From Candidatus Peregrinibacteria bacterium (GTDB lineage Bacteria; Patescibacteriota; Gracilibacteria; UBA1369; LOWO2-01-FULL-3), in contig JABJOK010000059.1 of the NCBI GenBank assembly GCA_018664365.1, positions 1-18,717 on the forward strand: DNA of 18,717 nt. The letters are read 5' to 3'. Positions 6,910-14,550 of the stretch are shown here, piece after piece; within the stretch, counting starts at the first letter, position 1; every line of letters begins with the position of its first letter. The position numbers were made by a program, and so were the translations under genes. The notes under the pieces were generated by a model, which did no database searches, was not told the DNA's origin, and saw only the letters and a program-made list of their open reading frames with translations.

Positions 6910-7597
6910 TTATTTCTGATGAGGTTAGGTTTCTGTGAGCTCCTTTTTTAAGATTAGAAAGCGTTATTTTGCCTATACGCAATCTTGTTAAGTATTTCAC
7001 AGGACACTTAACTTGAGCAAACATTTTTCTTATTTGCCTGTTGCGTCCTTCATGGATTTTAATTGTAAGGGTAGTTTCAGTTTCAGAGCTTTTTTTGATC
7101 GTTATTTCTGATGGATATGTTTTTTTCCCATCGAGCATGATACCTTTTTCTAGTTTTCGTTTCCTGAGCATGGAAAGGGGCCCTTTTATTGTTACTTCAT
7201 ATTCTTTTTCACATTCAAAACTTGGATGAGTCAATTTATAGATAAAATCACCGTCATTGCTTAGTAGGAGTAGTCCTTCGGTCTCTTTGTCTAGTCGTCC
7301 TACGGGTTTTAGATTTTTAATTTTTGGGACAAGGTCCATAACTGTTTGACGATTTTTTTCATCTTTTCTTGTTGTTATGTATCCCTTTGGTTTGTTTAGA
7401 GCTAGGTATATTTTCTTATTGTCTTGTTTTACCTTTTTTCCATTTATAGAGATCGTGTCTTTGTCTGGATCTATTTTTTCACCAATCTTTGCTGGGTTTT
7501 TATTTATAAAAACTTCGCCCTGTTTTATTAGTTCATCGACTTTGCGCCGTGAATACTTTGTGTTTTCTGAAATGAATTTATTCAATCGTAGTTGCAT
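6899..7597 (-). CDS. Pseudouridine synthase of the RsuA/RluB/RluE/RluF family
   Basis: This 232-residue protein has an S4 RNA-binding domain at residues 1 to about 50 (LRLNKFISENTKYSRRKVDELI) and the catalytic domain after it. The family catalytic motif GRLDKETEGLLLL (100-112) holds the nucleophile Asp103, and GRNRQIRKMF near residue 184 is the other signature of this subfamily. It isomerises a uridine in ribosomal RNA to pseudouridine. The length and S4 domain suit RluB-like or RsuA-like enzymes; whether it acts on 23S or 16S rRNA cannot be told from sequence. It is odd in an envelope operon: the preceding LCP gene overlaps it by 20 bases and it overlaps dacA by 11, so it is firmly co-transcribed. 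It is basic and Lys-rich, as expected for an RNA binder. Confidence 0.93.
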   Translation of the reverse strand: MQLRLNKFISENTKYSRRKVDELIKQGEVFINKNPAKIGEKIDPDKDTISINGKKVKQDNKKIYLALNKPKGYITTRKDEKNRQTVMDLVPKIKNLKPVGRLDKETEGLLLLSNDGDFIYKLTHPSFECEKEYEVTIKGPLSMLRKRKLEKGIMLDGKKTYPSEITIKKSSETETTLTIKIHEGRNRQIRKMFAQVKCPVKYLTRLRIGKITLSNLKKGAHRNLTSSEINVN

Positions 7598-9110
7598 TTG
7601 TATTGGTTGTTGGAACTGGTGATGTTTCTTCTATTGATTCACTTGTTTCGGTATCTTCGTCTTCTTCTAATGATTGTGCTTGAAACAATGGAAGAGGTAG
7701 GTCGTAGAAGGCGTCTTCCAAGTATTTATTTGAGTAAACATAATCTTCTCCGAGTTCAACGAGGATGTCTGCTTCTACCATAAATTGTTTGTATTCTGCA
7801 GGAATTTCGGTTGTTGCTTTTCCAGGAATGATTTGTTGTAGGAAATCTAAAGTAACTGGTTTCCCTTCAATTGGGTCACCGTTTTCATCGTATTTTTGTT
7901 CGTAATAGTATGTTGTTTCTTCGATGTTTTGATCATCTGCGTTTCCGAATCTGTTTATGTCAAAACAGAATCTTCTAAGAATTTGTTTAGTTTCTGCCGC
8001 AACTCCTATTTGGGCAGTACCATTTAATAGATGTATGGTAGGGCTTTCTTTTGCAATTAGAGGATGATTGAAATTCAGGTTGGCATATAGGTGTATGAAT
8101 TTTTCACCTCCAGCTGGTATCAATACAAACATACCGTTGTAGTATTCTCTTGCTGGTGGATAGACCAGTCCTCCGCATAGTCCTGGATCATCGTGGATCA
8201 GTCTGTGCATTATGTCCTCTTCTGAGAACTTATCTGCCATTCCTCCCAAAGAAAGGATTTCCTTTACTGAGATGTTCGTTTCTATATTGGACTTAAGTGC
8301 GTTTAGTAGTCCTTTGACTTTTTCTGTACTGAGGACCGTCTCAGTTTTTAAAGCTTTTTCCTTGATTGCATAAATTAGCTGCTGTTGTCTTTCTGCTCGA
8401 TCAAAGTCTGATGTTGTTTTTCTGCTTCTTGCATATTTAAGAGCTGTTGCTCCATCGAGATGGTGAAGACCTTCAGAAATGTAGAATGGTTCGAATTCAA
8501 TTGTTCCATCTTTTGGATAGTATGGATCATAAATAGCTTCGTCTACATATATATCTATTCCTCCAAGTGCATCAATTAGATCAGTGAAGCCATTGAAGTC
8601 GATTTTTACCCAGTAGTGTATGGGTATTCCCGTTATTCCTTCTACTTTAGTTTTCATATGATCAATTCCTTTTTCTGAGCTTTCGTAGTACATCTTTGCT
8701 CTCCAGTAGGTTTCATTGATACGTGAATCACCAATTTTTGCATCTTCCACATATAGATCACGTGGAATTGATAGCATTGATACTAGATTATTTTCAGGGT
8801 CTAGGCTGGCAACTATGATGGTATCAGTAAGGTCTGCTCCATCATGGTCTCCTCCTCCTGTTCCTAGAACCATGAAATTTGTATGACCGTATGCGTCCTG
8901 CTGTAGTTCTTCTCCAGCTGCCTTTAATAAAATTGTAACACCAATGTCACTAACGGCCTTTCCAATGCCAACGAATAGAGCAATGATTATGAAAACAGCT
9001 GCAATTATTGGAATGCTAAAACTGATTCGCAGTTTTGTTTTTCCTTCTGCACAAGTTTCTGGGACTGGTTTATTCAGCCTCTTACTGATTTTTTTTCTTT
9101 TGAAGTTCAT
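7578..9110 (-). CDS. LytR-CpsA-Psr (LCP) family cell-wall polymer ligase with LytR_C domain
   Basis: This 510-residue protein has a basic cytoplasmic head, one membrane helix (about 28-50) and an extracellular LCP domain (about 75-255). The conserved phosphate- and lipid-binding residues are present: Asp93 and Asp96 (GADLTDT), Arg117-Asp118 (SIPRDLYV) and the ARSRKTTSDFDRAERQQQ segment (227-244) with several arginines. A LytR_C domain follows at about 356-452 (from TIHLLNGTA to ADILVELGEDY). The last 35 residues are an acidic Ser/Thr/Glu tail that looks disordered. LCP enzymes move glycopolymers from lipid carriers to peptidoglycan or surface proteins. The start codon directly abuts the TAA of the SLH-CAP gene (TAAATG), so a substrate polymer that anchors that SLH protein is a reasonable inference. 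The acceptor and polymer are unknown. Confidence 0.93.
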   Translation of the reverse strand: MNFKRKKISKRLNKPVPETCAEGKTKLRISFSIPIIAAVFIIIALFVGIGKAVSDIGVTILLKAAGEELQQDAYGHTNFMVLGTGGGDHDGADLTDTIIVASLDPENNLVSMLSIPRDLYVEDAKIGDSRINETYWRAKMYYESSEKGIDHMKTKVEGITGIPIHYWVKIDFNGFTDLIDALGGIDIYVDEAIYDPYYPKDGTIEFEPFYISEGLHHLDGATALKYARSRKTTSDFDRAERQQQLIYAIKEKALKTETVLSTEKVKGLLNALKSNIETNISVKEILSLGGMADKFSEEDIMHRLIHDDPGLCGGLVYPPAREYYNGMFVLIPAGGEKFIHLYANLNFNHPLIAKESPTIHLLNGTAQIGVAAETKQILRRFCFDINRFGNADDQNIEETTYYYEQKYDENGDPIEGKPVTLDFLQQIIPGKATTEIPAEYKQFMVEADILVELGEDYVYSNKYLEDAFYDLPLPLFQAQSLEEDEDTETSESIEETSPVPTTNTNATTIE

Positions 9111-11573
9111 TTAAGACTGATCGTTTAAAATCAGGATGGTGTGAATGGTGCCGGAATCATCTAGCTCTACGCTAATTCCCATTTTTTCCCAGCTCGAAGA
9201 GATTACTACATTTTCCTCTAATATTGAAGAGAGAATTGATCCCCATGTGCTATATGTTCGTCCTACTGCCTGTGAGCTTCCAGCGATACTATAAACCGAC
9301 AATACGTCTTGAAATACACCATTGTCTAAAGTGGCTCCTTCGTTTATGACTCTATCGTTAAGCTCTTCTGCTGCGTTTTCAACGGACGAATCTACTGAGA
9401 TTTCAGATACGCCGTTTTCTGCGCGGAGCTCGTTGATTTCATCTTCTAATTCATTTTTATAATCATCTAAATCAGCTGCAACGATTTCGCTTGTTGAAAA
9501 TTCTTCTGTGACTATTAGGTACCCATCATTTTTTGATATTCCAATCCCCACTTTTTCCCAGTCATCATTCAGTATGTTTGAACGATGAGTTGCACTACGC
9601 ATTAAGCCTTCATGTGCGAACTCTATTGAGGTGTCTTGTGCAATATTCTCTGAAACATTTGTCGTTATTCCTGCTTCAATTCTGCGATCGGATGGAGTTT
9701 CTCCTTCTAAATTGAAATGGCTGAAGTAGTCGTTTTCTACCATGTCGTTTGAGTGTGCTTGAGCAAGATCATTTAGAGAGTTGTCTGTATCTACTGTTGA
9801 AAGTCCGTGATCTTCTCTGCTTTCATTAATAAGTTCCAATAATTCTTCTCGTGCAGATGATAGATTCACAGAGCCTTTGTAGAAGCTTCTTTTGTTGAGA
9901 TCAAAATAATCTGGAATTAGTGGGATTCCTCCTCCTATATAAATAGGATGATTAACTATTGGAAGACCATTTTTGTCTACAATTTCAACTATGTGGCGTC
10001 CGTTTGATGTTGGATCGTAGAAGAAATTAAAGCTTCCACCGTCTAATATTGTCTCATTACTGTAGTATGAACCCATTGGGCTTGATGTGGATAAATCTAT
10101 TTCTTCAACGAATCCGTCTGGCTTTATTACGTAGGCTGAAGACTTAGTATCAATGTTTAGAGTTCCACTGAATGATATTTTTTGACTTGATGATAGGAGG
10201 CTTGCTGGGGAGGTGTCTATGTTATTGGCTTCTATTTCAGAATATGTGTGGATAAGTGCATCAAATGTTTCTGTTTCACTTGTTACAAAGCTAGAAGATA
10301 TTTCGAGTGGGGCTGTTGATGATAGCTTTGCTGATTTTATATAGTACGATGTCTCTTTTTCTTTGAAATTTTTGAAATCAGGGAAGTGTATGAATATTTC
10401 ATCTATGTCTTGTCTTGATATATACATAACTTCTCGTGATCCTTGTTCAACAATGAGTTTTTTTATTGTTGACGATGGAGAGCTGAACTCTATATAGGTT
10501 TGGTCATTGTCGTGATCGATGTCGAGCATTGATGCTTTACTTGGTGCGTCTTCGCTGTTTTTTGAGCTAGGTAGAGTTGGTAATACTGATATTTCTTCAA
10601 CTTTGGTTTGTCCGTTGTCTCCAGGCAGTATTCCAATGTGATAATTTCCTGATTCAGGGAAGTGAACTGCTATTTCGAAGTTGTCTCCATTTGTGTCTGT
10701 GGAATACGTATCATAGTCGTCGTCTGTTGTGTCTTCATCGATTAGTACAGTAACTTCATCGTAACTTCCTGAGCTTATTTCTCCTGAAATTATGTAGACC
10801 TCGTTTTCGTAGAAGGTGTTTGGAAGGCCTTCGTCTAGGGATATCTTGCTGAAGTATGTTTTTGAAATTGTTTCAAATGCTATGGGAGTAAAGGAGAGGT
10901 CTTCATTTTCCTCCTCTTGTTCTTCTTCCTCTTCATCTTCTGTTTCCTCGGTTTCTTCTTCATTGGTTTCAGAAGTTTCTACTGTTGACGTTCTGTAAAT
11001 CACTTCGCTGATTGCTGCTCTTGTCATTACTCCTGAAGGAGTGAAGTGGCTACCAACTTCTTCAAGGTATCCGGCTTCTTTTGCATATGAGACATATGGT
11101 GTATACCAGGCATCTGCAGGAGTGTCTTCAAATGGAGTACTGGAAAGGTCTGCTGTATTCCATCCTTGAACTTCTCCTACTATTTTTAGAGCTTCAACCT
11201 TGTTAATAGTTTGAGTTGGCTTGAAGGTTCCGTCTGAATATCCTATAACCCAGCCTTCTGCATAGGCCTTTTTGATATAGGGGGCATACCATGCACCTGT
11301 GTCTACATCATTGAATGTTAGGTCTATTGTCGCATCTAGTTCAATATTAGATCCTTCAAGAAGAATTTTTAGGAATTCGACACGATTTACTTTAAGAGCA
11401 GGTTTAAAAGTACCATCTTCATATCCTTGAATGACGCCTGTTTCTTGTAGGTAATTGATTGCCTGATAGTTGTCGTGACCTTCAAAGACATCTTCAAAGC
11501 TTGCAAAAGCCGTTGGTACAGCCAGGGAAGCGATAATTAAATAGAAAAAAATAGTTCGGAATATAGATCTCAT
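9111..11573 (-). CDS. Secreted surface protein: three SLH domains, acidic linker and tandem CAP/SCP domains
   Basis: This 820-residue protein starts with a Sec signal peptide (1-24, cleavage after AFA). Three S-layer homology repeats follow at about 25-73, 87-137 and 148-195, with the usual wording GYEDGTFKP and GYSDGTFKP in the first two. A linker at about 198-226 is almost all Glu/Thr/Asp. A long beta-rich, Ser/Thr-rich middle (230-570) has no domain I recognise. A CAP/SCP domain at about 572-695 keeps the family residues His607, His619 (YFSHFN), Glu642 (SENIAQ) and His663 (THRSN). A second related copy at about 702-820 has lost the histidines. SLH domains bind cell-wall polymers; bacterial CAP domains are secreted and mostly of unknown activity. 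It is the first gene of the envelope operon, with a candidate promoter at 11598-11626. Confidence 0.9.
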   Translation of the reverse strand: MRSIFRTIFFYLIIASLAVPTAFASFEDVFEGHDNYQAINYLQETGVIQGYEDGTFKPALKVNRVEFLKILLEGSNIELDATIDLTFNDVDTGAWYAPYIKKAYAEGWVIGYSDGTFKPTQTINKVEALKIVGEVQGWNTADLSSTPFEDTPADAWYTPYVSYAKEAGYLEEVGSHFTPSGVMTRAAISEVIYRTSTVETSETNEEETEETEDEEEEEQEEENEDLSFTPIAFETISKTYFSKISLDEGLPNTFYENEVYIISGEISSGSYDEVTVLIDEDTTDDDYDTYSTDTNGDNFEIAVHFPESGNYHIGILPGDNGQTKVEEISVLPTLPSSKNSEDAPSKASMLDIDHDNDQTYIEFSSPSSTIKKLIVEQGSREVMYISRQDIDEIFIHFPDFKNFKEKETSYYIKSAKLSSTAPLEISSSFVTSETETFDALIHTYSEIEANNIDTSPASLLSSSQKISFSGTLNIDTKSSAYVIKPDGFVEEIDLSTSSPMGSYYSNETILDGGSFNFFYDPTSNGRHIVEIVDKNGLPIVNHPIYIGGGIPLIPDYFDLNKRSFYKGSVNLSSAREELLELINESREDHGLSTVDTDNSLNDLAQAHSNDMVENDYFSHFNLEGETPSDRRIEAGITTNVSENIAQDTSIEFAHEGLMRSATHRSNILNDDWEKVGIGISKNDGYLIVTEEFSTSEIVAADLDDYKNELEDEINELRAENGVSEISVDSSVENAAEELNDRVINEGATLDNGVFQDVLSVYSIAGSSQAVGRTYSTWGSILSSILEENVVISSSWEKMGISVELDDSGTIHTILILNDQS

Positions 11574-11597
11574 AGGGTTTGGGTAAATATCCCTTTG

Positions 11598-11626
11598 ATT
11601 TTACTTATTTATCGAGGTAATCGCAA
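11598..11626 (-). promoter_or_regulatory. Candidate promoter of the envelope operon
   Basis: Read on the minus strand, TTGCGA (complement of 11621-11626, four of six matches) and TAAAAT (complement of 11598-11603, five of six) lie 17 bases apart. Transcription would start near 11591, leaving a leader of about 18 bases before ATG 11573. It fits the position expected for the SLH-CAP, LCP, pseudouridine synthase, dacA and mraY unit. The rest of 11574-11711 shows only a loose inverted repeat (AAGTAC 11648-11653 with GTACTT 11686-11691). Confidence 0.4.
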
Positions 11627-11711
11627 TTTGTAATGGGAAGCTTTTTTAAAGTACGCACTCTTTTAGAAAATTTGCTATTAGTTCTGTACTTGATGATTAT
11701 TTCTAGAAAAC

Positions 11712-12026
11712 CTATTTCTTAATTATCTTTATTCCCTTTATTCCGAAGAACAAGAGCACGATAATTAGTAGTTTTAGAATATAGTTATCGCTTAGATTAA
11801 TGAAGTCTCTAGTCATGGGAGTTAGGTTTCCGACTAAGACGTGCACTGGAATACTTATGGGGATGGTTAAAAATAGCCAATTTTTCTTTGGAATATCAAT
11901 TCTTATCTTACGAAAGAGTCTTGAGAGAAGAGGGGATAATAGAAAGATTCCTAATAATGCTGCTGCGAAGTCAAAAATCGCGTATTCAAAAATCCGAAAT
12001 TGTCTAAGAAATTCGATAGGTACCAT
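11712..12026 (-). CDS. Small membrane protein of unknown function
   Basis: This 104-residue protein is not one I recognise. It has three hydrophobic segments, at about 16-38 (FDFAAALLGIFLLSPLLSRL), 50-66 (LFLTIPISIPVHVLVG) and 84-99 (LKLLIIVLLFFGIKGI). Basic loops follow the first (FRKIRIDIPKK) and the last (KIIKK), which suggests these ends face the cytoplasm. A histidine sits inside the second hydrophobic segment. The gene lies 21 bases after the ZIP transporter gene on the same strand and probably shares its mRNA, so an accessory role in metal transport is possible but unsupported. The start at 12026 has no Shine-Dalgarno. The hydrophobic pattern and operon spacing argue that it is a real gene. 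Confidence 0.65.
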   Translation of the reverse strand: MVPIEFLRQFRIFEYAIFDFAAALLGIFLLSPLLSRLFRKIRIDIPKKNWLFLTIPISIPVHVLVGNLTPMTRDFINLSDNYILKLLIIVLLFFGIKGIKIIKK

Positions 12027-12047
12027 ATGATTGGGTTTATTGTTTTT

Positions 12048-12863
12048 CTAACCTAGGGCTACATCAAGTAGCATCATAGTTGTGAAACCTAGCATTGCAC
12101 CAATGGTGGACAGGTCGGTTTCATTTCCTGTTTGTGCTTCGGGGATTAACTCTTCGACTACAACAAATATCATTGCTCCTGCTGCAAAGGATAATGCATA
12201 GGGAAGCAGTGGTGTAATTGTTAAAACCAAGAGAGCTCCTACAACTCCTGCTATTGGTTCTACTATTCCTGACATTTGACCGTAGTTGAATGCTTTTAGT
12301 CTTGAAAATTTTTCTCTTCTTAAGGGAATCGATACAGCGGCTCCTTCTGGAAAATTTTGTAAACCAATTCCTATTGCGAGGGCAACTGCACCTGCAAGGA
12401 GACCGGCATCAGGATTGTGAGCAAGTGCTCCAAATGCAACTCCGACAGCAAGTCCCTCTGGAATATTGTGAAGCGTTATAGATAGTACTAGCAATACGCT
12501 TCTTTGCCATGTTGTTTTTATTCCTTCTGCTTTATCCACAGAAAGCCCCATGTGTAGATGAGGTAGTGTTTTGTCTATTAAAAACAGAAAACCTCCACCT
12601 GCCAAAAACCCAACTACAGCGGGTACCCATGGGGTAACGCCGCTTTTTTCTGCCATTATAATTGCAGGATTTAAAAGTGACCAAAAGCTTGCTGCAATCA
12701 TTACTCCAGCTGCGAATCCTAGCATTGAATTAAGAACTTTTTGATTTATCGTTTTAAAGAAAAAAACCATCCCAGATCCTAGGGCTGTCATGAACCATGT
12801 GAATAAAGTCGCAAAAAGCGCAAGTAGCACAGGGTCGTATTCTAATAACCAGTCTAGTGACAT
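12048..12863 (-). CDS. ZIP-family divalent metal (zinc) transporter, GufA/ZIP11-like
   Basis: This 271-residue protein has about eight membrane segments. The two metal-site motifs of the ZIP family are present: LHNIPEGLAVG (131-141, with His132, Asn133, Glu136) and LQNFPEGAAVS (168-178, with Gln169, Asn170, Glu173). Glu247-Glu248 in VVEELIPEA also fits the family. The QNFPEG form in the fifth helix, instead of HExPHE, points to the GufA/ZIP11 subgroup. ZIP proteins move zinc and sometimes iron or manganese into the cytoplasm. The His-containing loop PHLHMGLS (101-108) lies where ZIP proteins often carry a regulatory His-rich loop, though it is short here. It lies between a lipoprotein gene (31 bases upstream) and a small membrane protein gene (21 bases downstream). 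Metal specificity is not determined by the sequence. Confidence 0.92.
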   Translation of the reverse strand: MSLDWLLEYDPVLLALFATLFTWFMTALGSGMVFFFKTINQKVLNSMLGFAAGVMIAASFWSLLNPAIIMAEKSGVTPWVPAVVGFLAGGGFLFLIDKTLPHLHMGLSVDKAEGIKTTWQRSVLLVLSITLHNIPEGLAVGVAFGALAHNPDAGLLAGAVALAIGIGLQNFPEGAAVSIPLRREKFSRLKAFNYGQMSGIVEPIAGVVGALLVLTITPLLPYALSFAAGAMIFVVVEELIPEAQTGNETDLSTIGAMLGFTTMMLLDVALG

Positions 12864-12894
12864 ATTGAAAATTTAGAAATATAGTTTAGTAGTT

Positions 12895-13428
12895 TTAATC
12901 TACTATATTAAATTGAGTAAAGTGTGAGTAGCAGTCTGGAGCTCCTGCACCACCAGTGAACAAAGGTCGTGTTACTTCAATTGTAATTGGGTTTTCGATG
13001 CTTGAATTTAATATTTTGTATGACACTTCTTGAGAAGTTTCATATTCTTTATTTGGAGAAATATCACTACTAGATATGTGCCATATAGAGTTATCTTCAA
13101 CGCATCCTAGTCCAATACTGTTGTCTCCAATGAAAGAGTTTCCTTTGCCTTCTTTAACGTAGTTATCAATAGCCTCATTGTCTGTATTAAGAATATTGAA
13201 GAAAATATAGGTGTAAGTGGAACAGTCTTCTTCACAAAAAGATTCTTGTTGTTCTTCAAGAGTCGCATACCCTTCAATAGTTAAAGTGCCATGGTGTACA
13301 TATTTTTCTTCATCGTATTTAAAGCTGTTTAGGGGCGCTTCGTCGGCAGGAACTGGGTCTTCAGCTGGAGCTGTGCAGCCAGAAACAATTAGTGCAGTTG
13401 TGATTAGTGCTAATAGAAATTTTTTCAT
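12895..13428 (-). CDS. Secreted lipoprotein of unknown function
   Basis: This 177-residue protein starts with a clear lipoprotein signal: basic MKK, hydrophobic core LLALITTALIV, and lipobox VSGC with the lipidated Cys18. The mature part begins with a Pro/Ala/Asp/Glu linker and then has an acidic, beta-rich body. Four further cysteines (in the pair ESFCEEDCS, in LGCVED and in APDCYSH) could form two disulfides outside the membrane. I do not recognise a domain. It is probably co-transcribed with the ZIP transporter 31 bases downstream, so a metal-binding or substrate-capture role is possible, but there is no His-rich stretch to support it. A candidate promoter with a perfect -10 box lies just upstream. 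Confidence 0.8.
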   Translation of the reverse strand: MKKFLLALITTALIVSGCTAPAEDPVPADEAPLNSFKYDEEKYVHHGTLTIEGYATLEEQQESFCEEDCSTYTYIFFNILNTDNEAIDNYVKEGKGNSFIGDNSIGLGCVEDNSIWHISSSDISPNKEYETSQEVSYKILNSSIENPITIEVTRPLFTGGAGAPDCYSHFTQFNIVD

Positions 13429-13457
13429 AATTATTTTGGTTAAACTTGTTAGGCATC

Positions 13458-13488
13458 ATTATAATAGCTTGTTCCGGCTTGTTGTCGA
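13458..13488 (-). promoter_or_regulatory. Candidate promoter for the lipoprotein/ZIP unit
   Basis: On the minus strand a perfect TATAAT (complement of 13458-13463) is preceded by TCGACA (complement of 13483-13488, five of six matches to TTGACA) with a 19-base spacer. The spacer holds a direct repeat of ACAAGC. The lipoprotein start at 13428 follows about 30 bases after the -10 box. The spacer is longer than ideal, so strength is uncertain. Confidence 0.45.
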
Positions 13489-13508
13489 TGGGAAATGAGT
13501 ACTTCAGC

Positions 13509-13802
13509 CTACTTTGAAGGGTTTTTTAGGTTTCTTACTTTTAGTCTTAACCTTAAAATCAAAACGATAATGCAAGCGGCTAGTTGAAGGTTTATGACTA
13601 GGCTGAATAGCAAGTCTTTAACAACAAAAATTGCATATAGCGACGTCACAAAGGTTGTTGCTCCCCATATGATGTAGGTGTGTATATTAGCGCTTGGTTT
13701 ACCTTTCCATAGATCCTTCATTGTTGGAAAAAATCCGGCAAAGGTTACTAGGCCTCCAATGCTGTATAAAAATGTAATTGCGTAAATGATGTATTTTTCC
13801 AT
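13509..13802 (-). CDS. SemiSWEET/PQ-loop-like small membrane protein
   Basis: This 97-residue protein has three membrane helices at about 4-26, 43-62 and 66-86, and a basic cytoplasmic tail (RLRLKVRNLKN). The first helix ends in GFFPTMKDLWKGKPSANIHTY, where PT sits at the place of the PQ turn of PQ-loop proteins; the charged loop and the small-residue Ser/Asn/Thr run into helix 2 also match. A single three-helix unit is the size of a bacterial SemiSWEET, which dimerises to carry sugars. The family assignment rests on layout and these few residues, so it is tentative, and the substrate is unknown. It lies 22 bases after the pentapeptide-repeat gene on the same strand. An 80-base gap with a candidate promoter separates it from the lipoprotein gene. 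Confidence 0.6.
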   Translation of the reverse strand: MEKYIIYAITFLYSIGGLVTFAGFFPTMKDLWKGKPSANIHTYIIWGATTFVTSLYAIFVVKDLLFSLVINLQLAACIIVLILRLRLKVRNLKNPSK

Positions 13803-13824
13803 GGGTCGTTTCTATTAATGATTT

Positions 13825-14403
13825 TTAACCTATTTTAATTTCAAATCTTGCTAACAAAGACAAAACTTCTGGTTGTGAGAACTTGGCTTTCTTAAGTTTG
13901 TTTTGAGTTGGGTCAATGTAGTAATTTTTTGCTCCGACAAAGTTTGTTTTTTCTAGGTTTGTATTTTGAAATTTACTAGCCTGTAAATCAGAGTCACTAA
14001 AATCTGATCCGGTTAGATTTGTGTTAATGAAATCATTTTCTCTAATTATACATTCTAGAAACTCACCATTTTTCATATCAAGCGTACTAAAGTCGCAGAG
14101 CTCTATGCTGCAATTTTTAAATTTCCAAGCTATGAGAAGAGTACTGATAGTCCTAAAATTTACTCCAATTATTTTACAATTTTCAAAAAGTACATTCTGA
14201 AAGCTGCAGCCTTCGACTTTTATATTTGAGAAATTGCAGTTTTGAAAGGTGCAGTCTATGAAGATTGTTTCTGAAAACTTAAATTCACTAAAATCACACT
14301 TTTTGAATGTGCAATTTGAGAACTCCTTCTTACTTAGATCTTGTTTGGGCAAAGAAATGCCCTGGAACTCTCTATCGCTAAATGTGTCTGAGTTGAATTC
14401 CAT
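13825..14403 (-). CDS. Pentapeptide-repeat protein, Qnr/McbG-like
   Basis: This 192-residue protein is built almost wholly of pentapeptide repeats, with Phe or Leu every fifth residue (NCTFKKCDFSEFKF, DCTFQNCNFSNIKV, NTNLTGSDFSDSDL). Such repeats fold into a right-handed four-sided beta helix. The repeats are interrupted near residues 85-97 (RTISTLLIAWKF), and the protein ends in a segment (PTQNKLKKAKFSQPEVLSLLARFEIKI) that resembles the C-terminal dimerisation end of Qnr-type proteins (residues about 158-191). Family members Qnr, McbG and MfpA mimic DNA and protect gyrase from quinolones or microcin B17. Most pentapeptide proteins have no known role, so gyrase protection is only a possibility. 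It has an unusual number of cysteines. It is the first gene of the minus-strand accessory group and divergent from comEC. Confidence 0.85.
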   Translation of the reverse strand: MEFNSDTFSDREFQGISLPKQDLSKKEFSNCTFKKCDFSEFKFSETIFIDCTFQNCNFSNIKVEGCSFQNVLFENCKIIGVNFRTISTLLIAWKFKNCSIELCDFSTLDMKNGEFLECIIRENDFINTNLTGSDFSDSDLQASKFQNTNLEKTNFVGAKNYYIDPTQNKLKKAKFSQPEVLSLLARFEIKIG

Positions 14404-14528
14404 GGTGAAGGTTATGTTTTTTTTCTACTTCTTATTCGTTAGGACGTATAAGTTTTATCAGATGATATAGGTTAAAGATACCTGTTTAAGATTATTTTAA
14501 GAATATTTAACGTTTGGGCATTATAGTT

Positions 14529-14534
14529 GGAGGA
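14529..14534 (+). promoter_or_regulatory. Shine-Dalgarno-like GGAGGA upstream of comEC
   Basis: GGAGGA is the only strong Shine-Dalgarno match I see near a gene start in the window. It lies 13 bases before GTG 14548 and 16 before ATG 14551, both longer than the usual 5-9, so it may not be used. The divergent interval 14404-14547 shows no other convincing signal. Confidence 0.35.
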
Positions 14535-14550
14535 CTTTTTTTGAAATGTG

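Noticed and set aside
10896..10982. Tandem repeat of GAA/TTC-type triplets
   Set aside because: The low complexity is explained by the coding sequence for an acidic linker; codons vary and there is no regular unit.
10816..10998. Open frame coding a run of serines on the plus strand
   Set aside because: It is the complement of the Glu-rich linker of the SLH-CAP protein, not a gene.
11648..11691. Intrinsic terminator after the small membrane protein gene
   Set aside because: The AAGTAC/GTACTT arms are only six bases with a 32-base loop and no clear T-tract, so chance is likely in AT-rich DNA.
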